Shown here piece after piece: positions 5,689-5,870 of a DNA stretch of 5,870 bases (position 1 is the first letter of the stretch; every line of letters starts with the position of its first letter). Below the pieces are notes generated by a model that saw nothing but the letters and a program-made list of their open reading frames with translations, was not told the origin of the DNA and searched no databases. The position numbers were made by a program, and so were the translations under genes. Source of the DNA: Atribacterota bacterium (lineage in GTDB: Bacteria > Atribacterota > Phoenicimicrobiia > Phoenicimicrobiales > Stramentimicrobiaceae); NCBI GenBank assembly GCA_028696495.1, contig JAQVGY010000052.1, positions 1-5,870 on the forward strand, in the 5' to 3' direction.

Positions 5689-5870
5689 ATGGAAAGTAAA
5701 GAATTGATTAACGCTGAACAAAATTATCTCATTCAGACCTTTAAAAGACCGGCAATGGTCTTAGACCATGGAGAGGGGATAAAGGTTTGGGATTTAGATG
5801 GGAAAGAATATTATGATTTTATAGGTGGTATAGCGGTAAACAGTCTTGGATATAGCCATCCCAAAATTGT
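5689..5870 (+). CDS. argD: Acetylornithine aminotransferase ArgD, N-terminal part (cut by window end)
   Basis: The first 60 codons of a class III PLP-dependent aminotransferase. It begins MESKELINAEQNYLIQTFKR, then VLDHGEGIKVWDLDGKEYYDF, and reaches GGIAVNSLGYSHPKI at 46-60. The D-x-x-G-x-x-Y-x-D-F segment and the GIAVxxLGYxHP segment are typical of ArgD, which converts acetylglutamate semialdehyde to acetylornithine with glutamate as amino donor. The catalytic lysine and the rest of the PLP site lie beyond the window. Position after argC, argJ and argB supports ArgD over related aminotransferases such as ornithine or GABA aminotransferase, which share this N-terminal pattern. Confidence 0.93.
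   Translation, partial: MESKELINAEQNYLIQTFKRPAMVLDHGEGIKVWDLDGKEYYDFIGGIAVNSLGYSHPKI

Overview
The window reads as an AT-rich chromosomal segment from an anaerobe-like bacterium with a Firmicutes-style gene plan. It has strong AAAGGAG ribosome binding sites, a TTGACA/TATTAT promoter, T-box leader control and the gene order argC-argJ-argB-argD. The first gene, however, ends in what looks like an outer-membrane beta-barrel, which points to a cell with two membranes. A diderm Firmicute such as Halanaerobiales, or a lineage such as Atribacterota, would fit; the sequence alone does not settle which.

Layout. Bases 1-63 are the last 20 codons of an unidentified upstream gene. Bases 29-1780 encode an exported alkaline-phosphatase-superfamily enzyme with all expected metal ligands and a C-terminal barrel-like domain. 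Bases 1781-2390 carry no gene. The first 109 of these hold nothing I can name. The rest is the control region of the arginine operon: a sigma-A type promoter, a candidate ArgR operator at the transcription start, a complete T-box leader with its terminator, and then a second antiterminator/terminator module that has no Stem I or specifier of its own. From 2391 onward come argC, argJ, argB and the first 60 codons of argD, all on the plus strand, with gaps of 18, 23 and 50 bases.

How it works together. ArgJ moves acetyl groups from acetylornithine to glutamate (the cyclic pathway). ArgB phosphorylates acetylglutamate, ArgC reduces the phosphate to the semialdehyde, and ArgD aminates it to acetylornithine. 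Control appears layered: ArgR-type repression at the promoter (inferred), tRNA-Arg sensing through the T-box leader, a second termination gate, and feedback inhibition of ArgB by arginine (inferred from its arginine-sensitive sequence features). The most unusual items are the partly duplicated T-box, its combination with ARG-box-like palindromes, and the phosphatase/barrel fusion.
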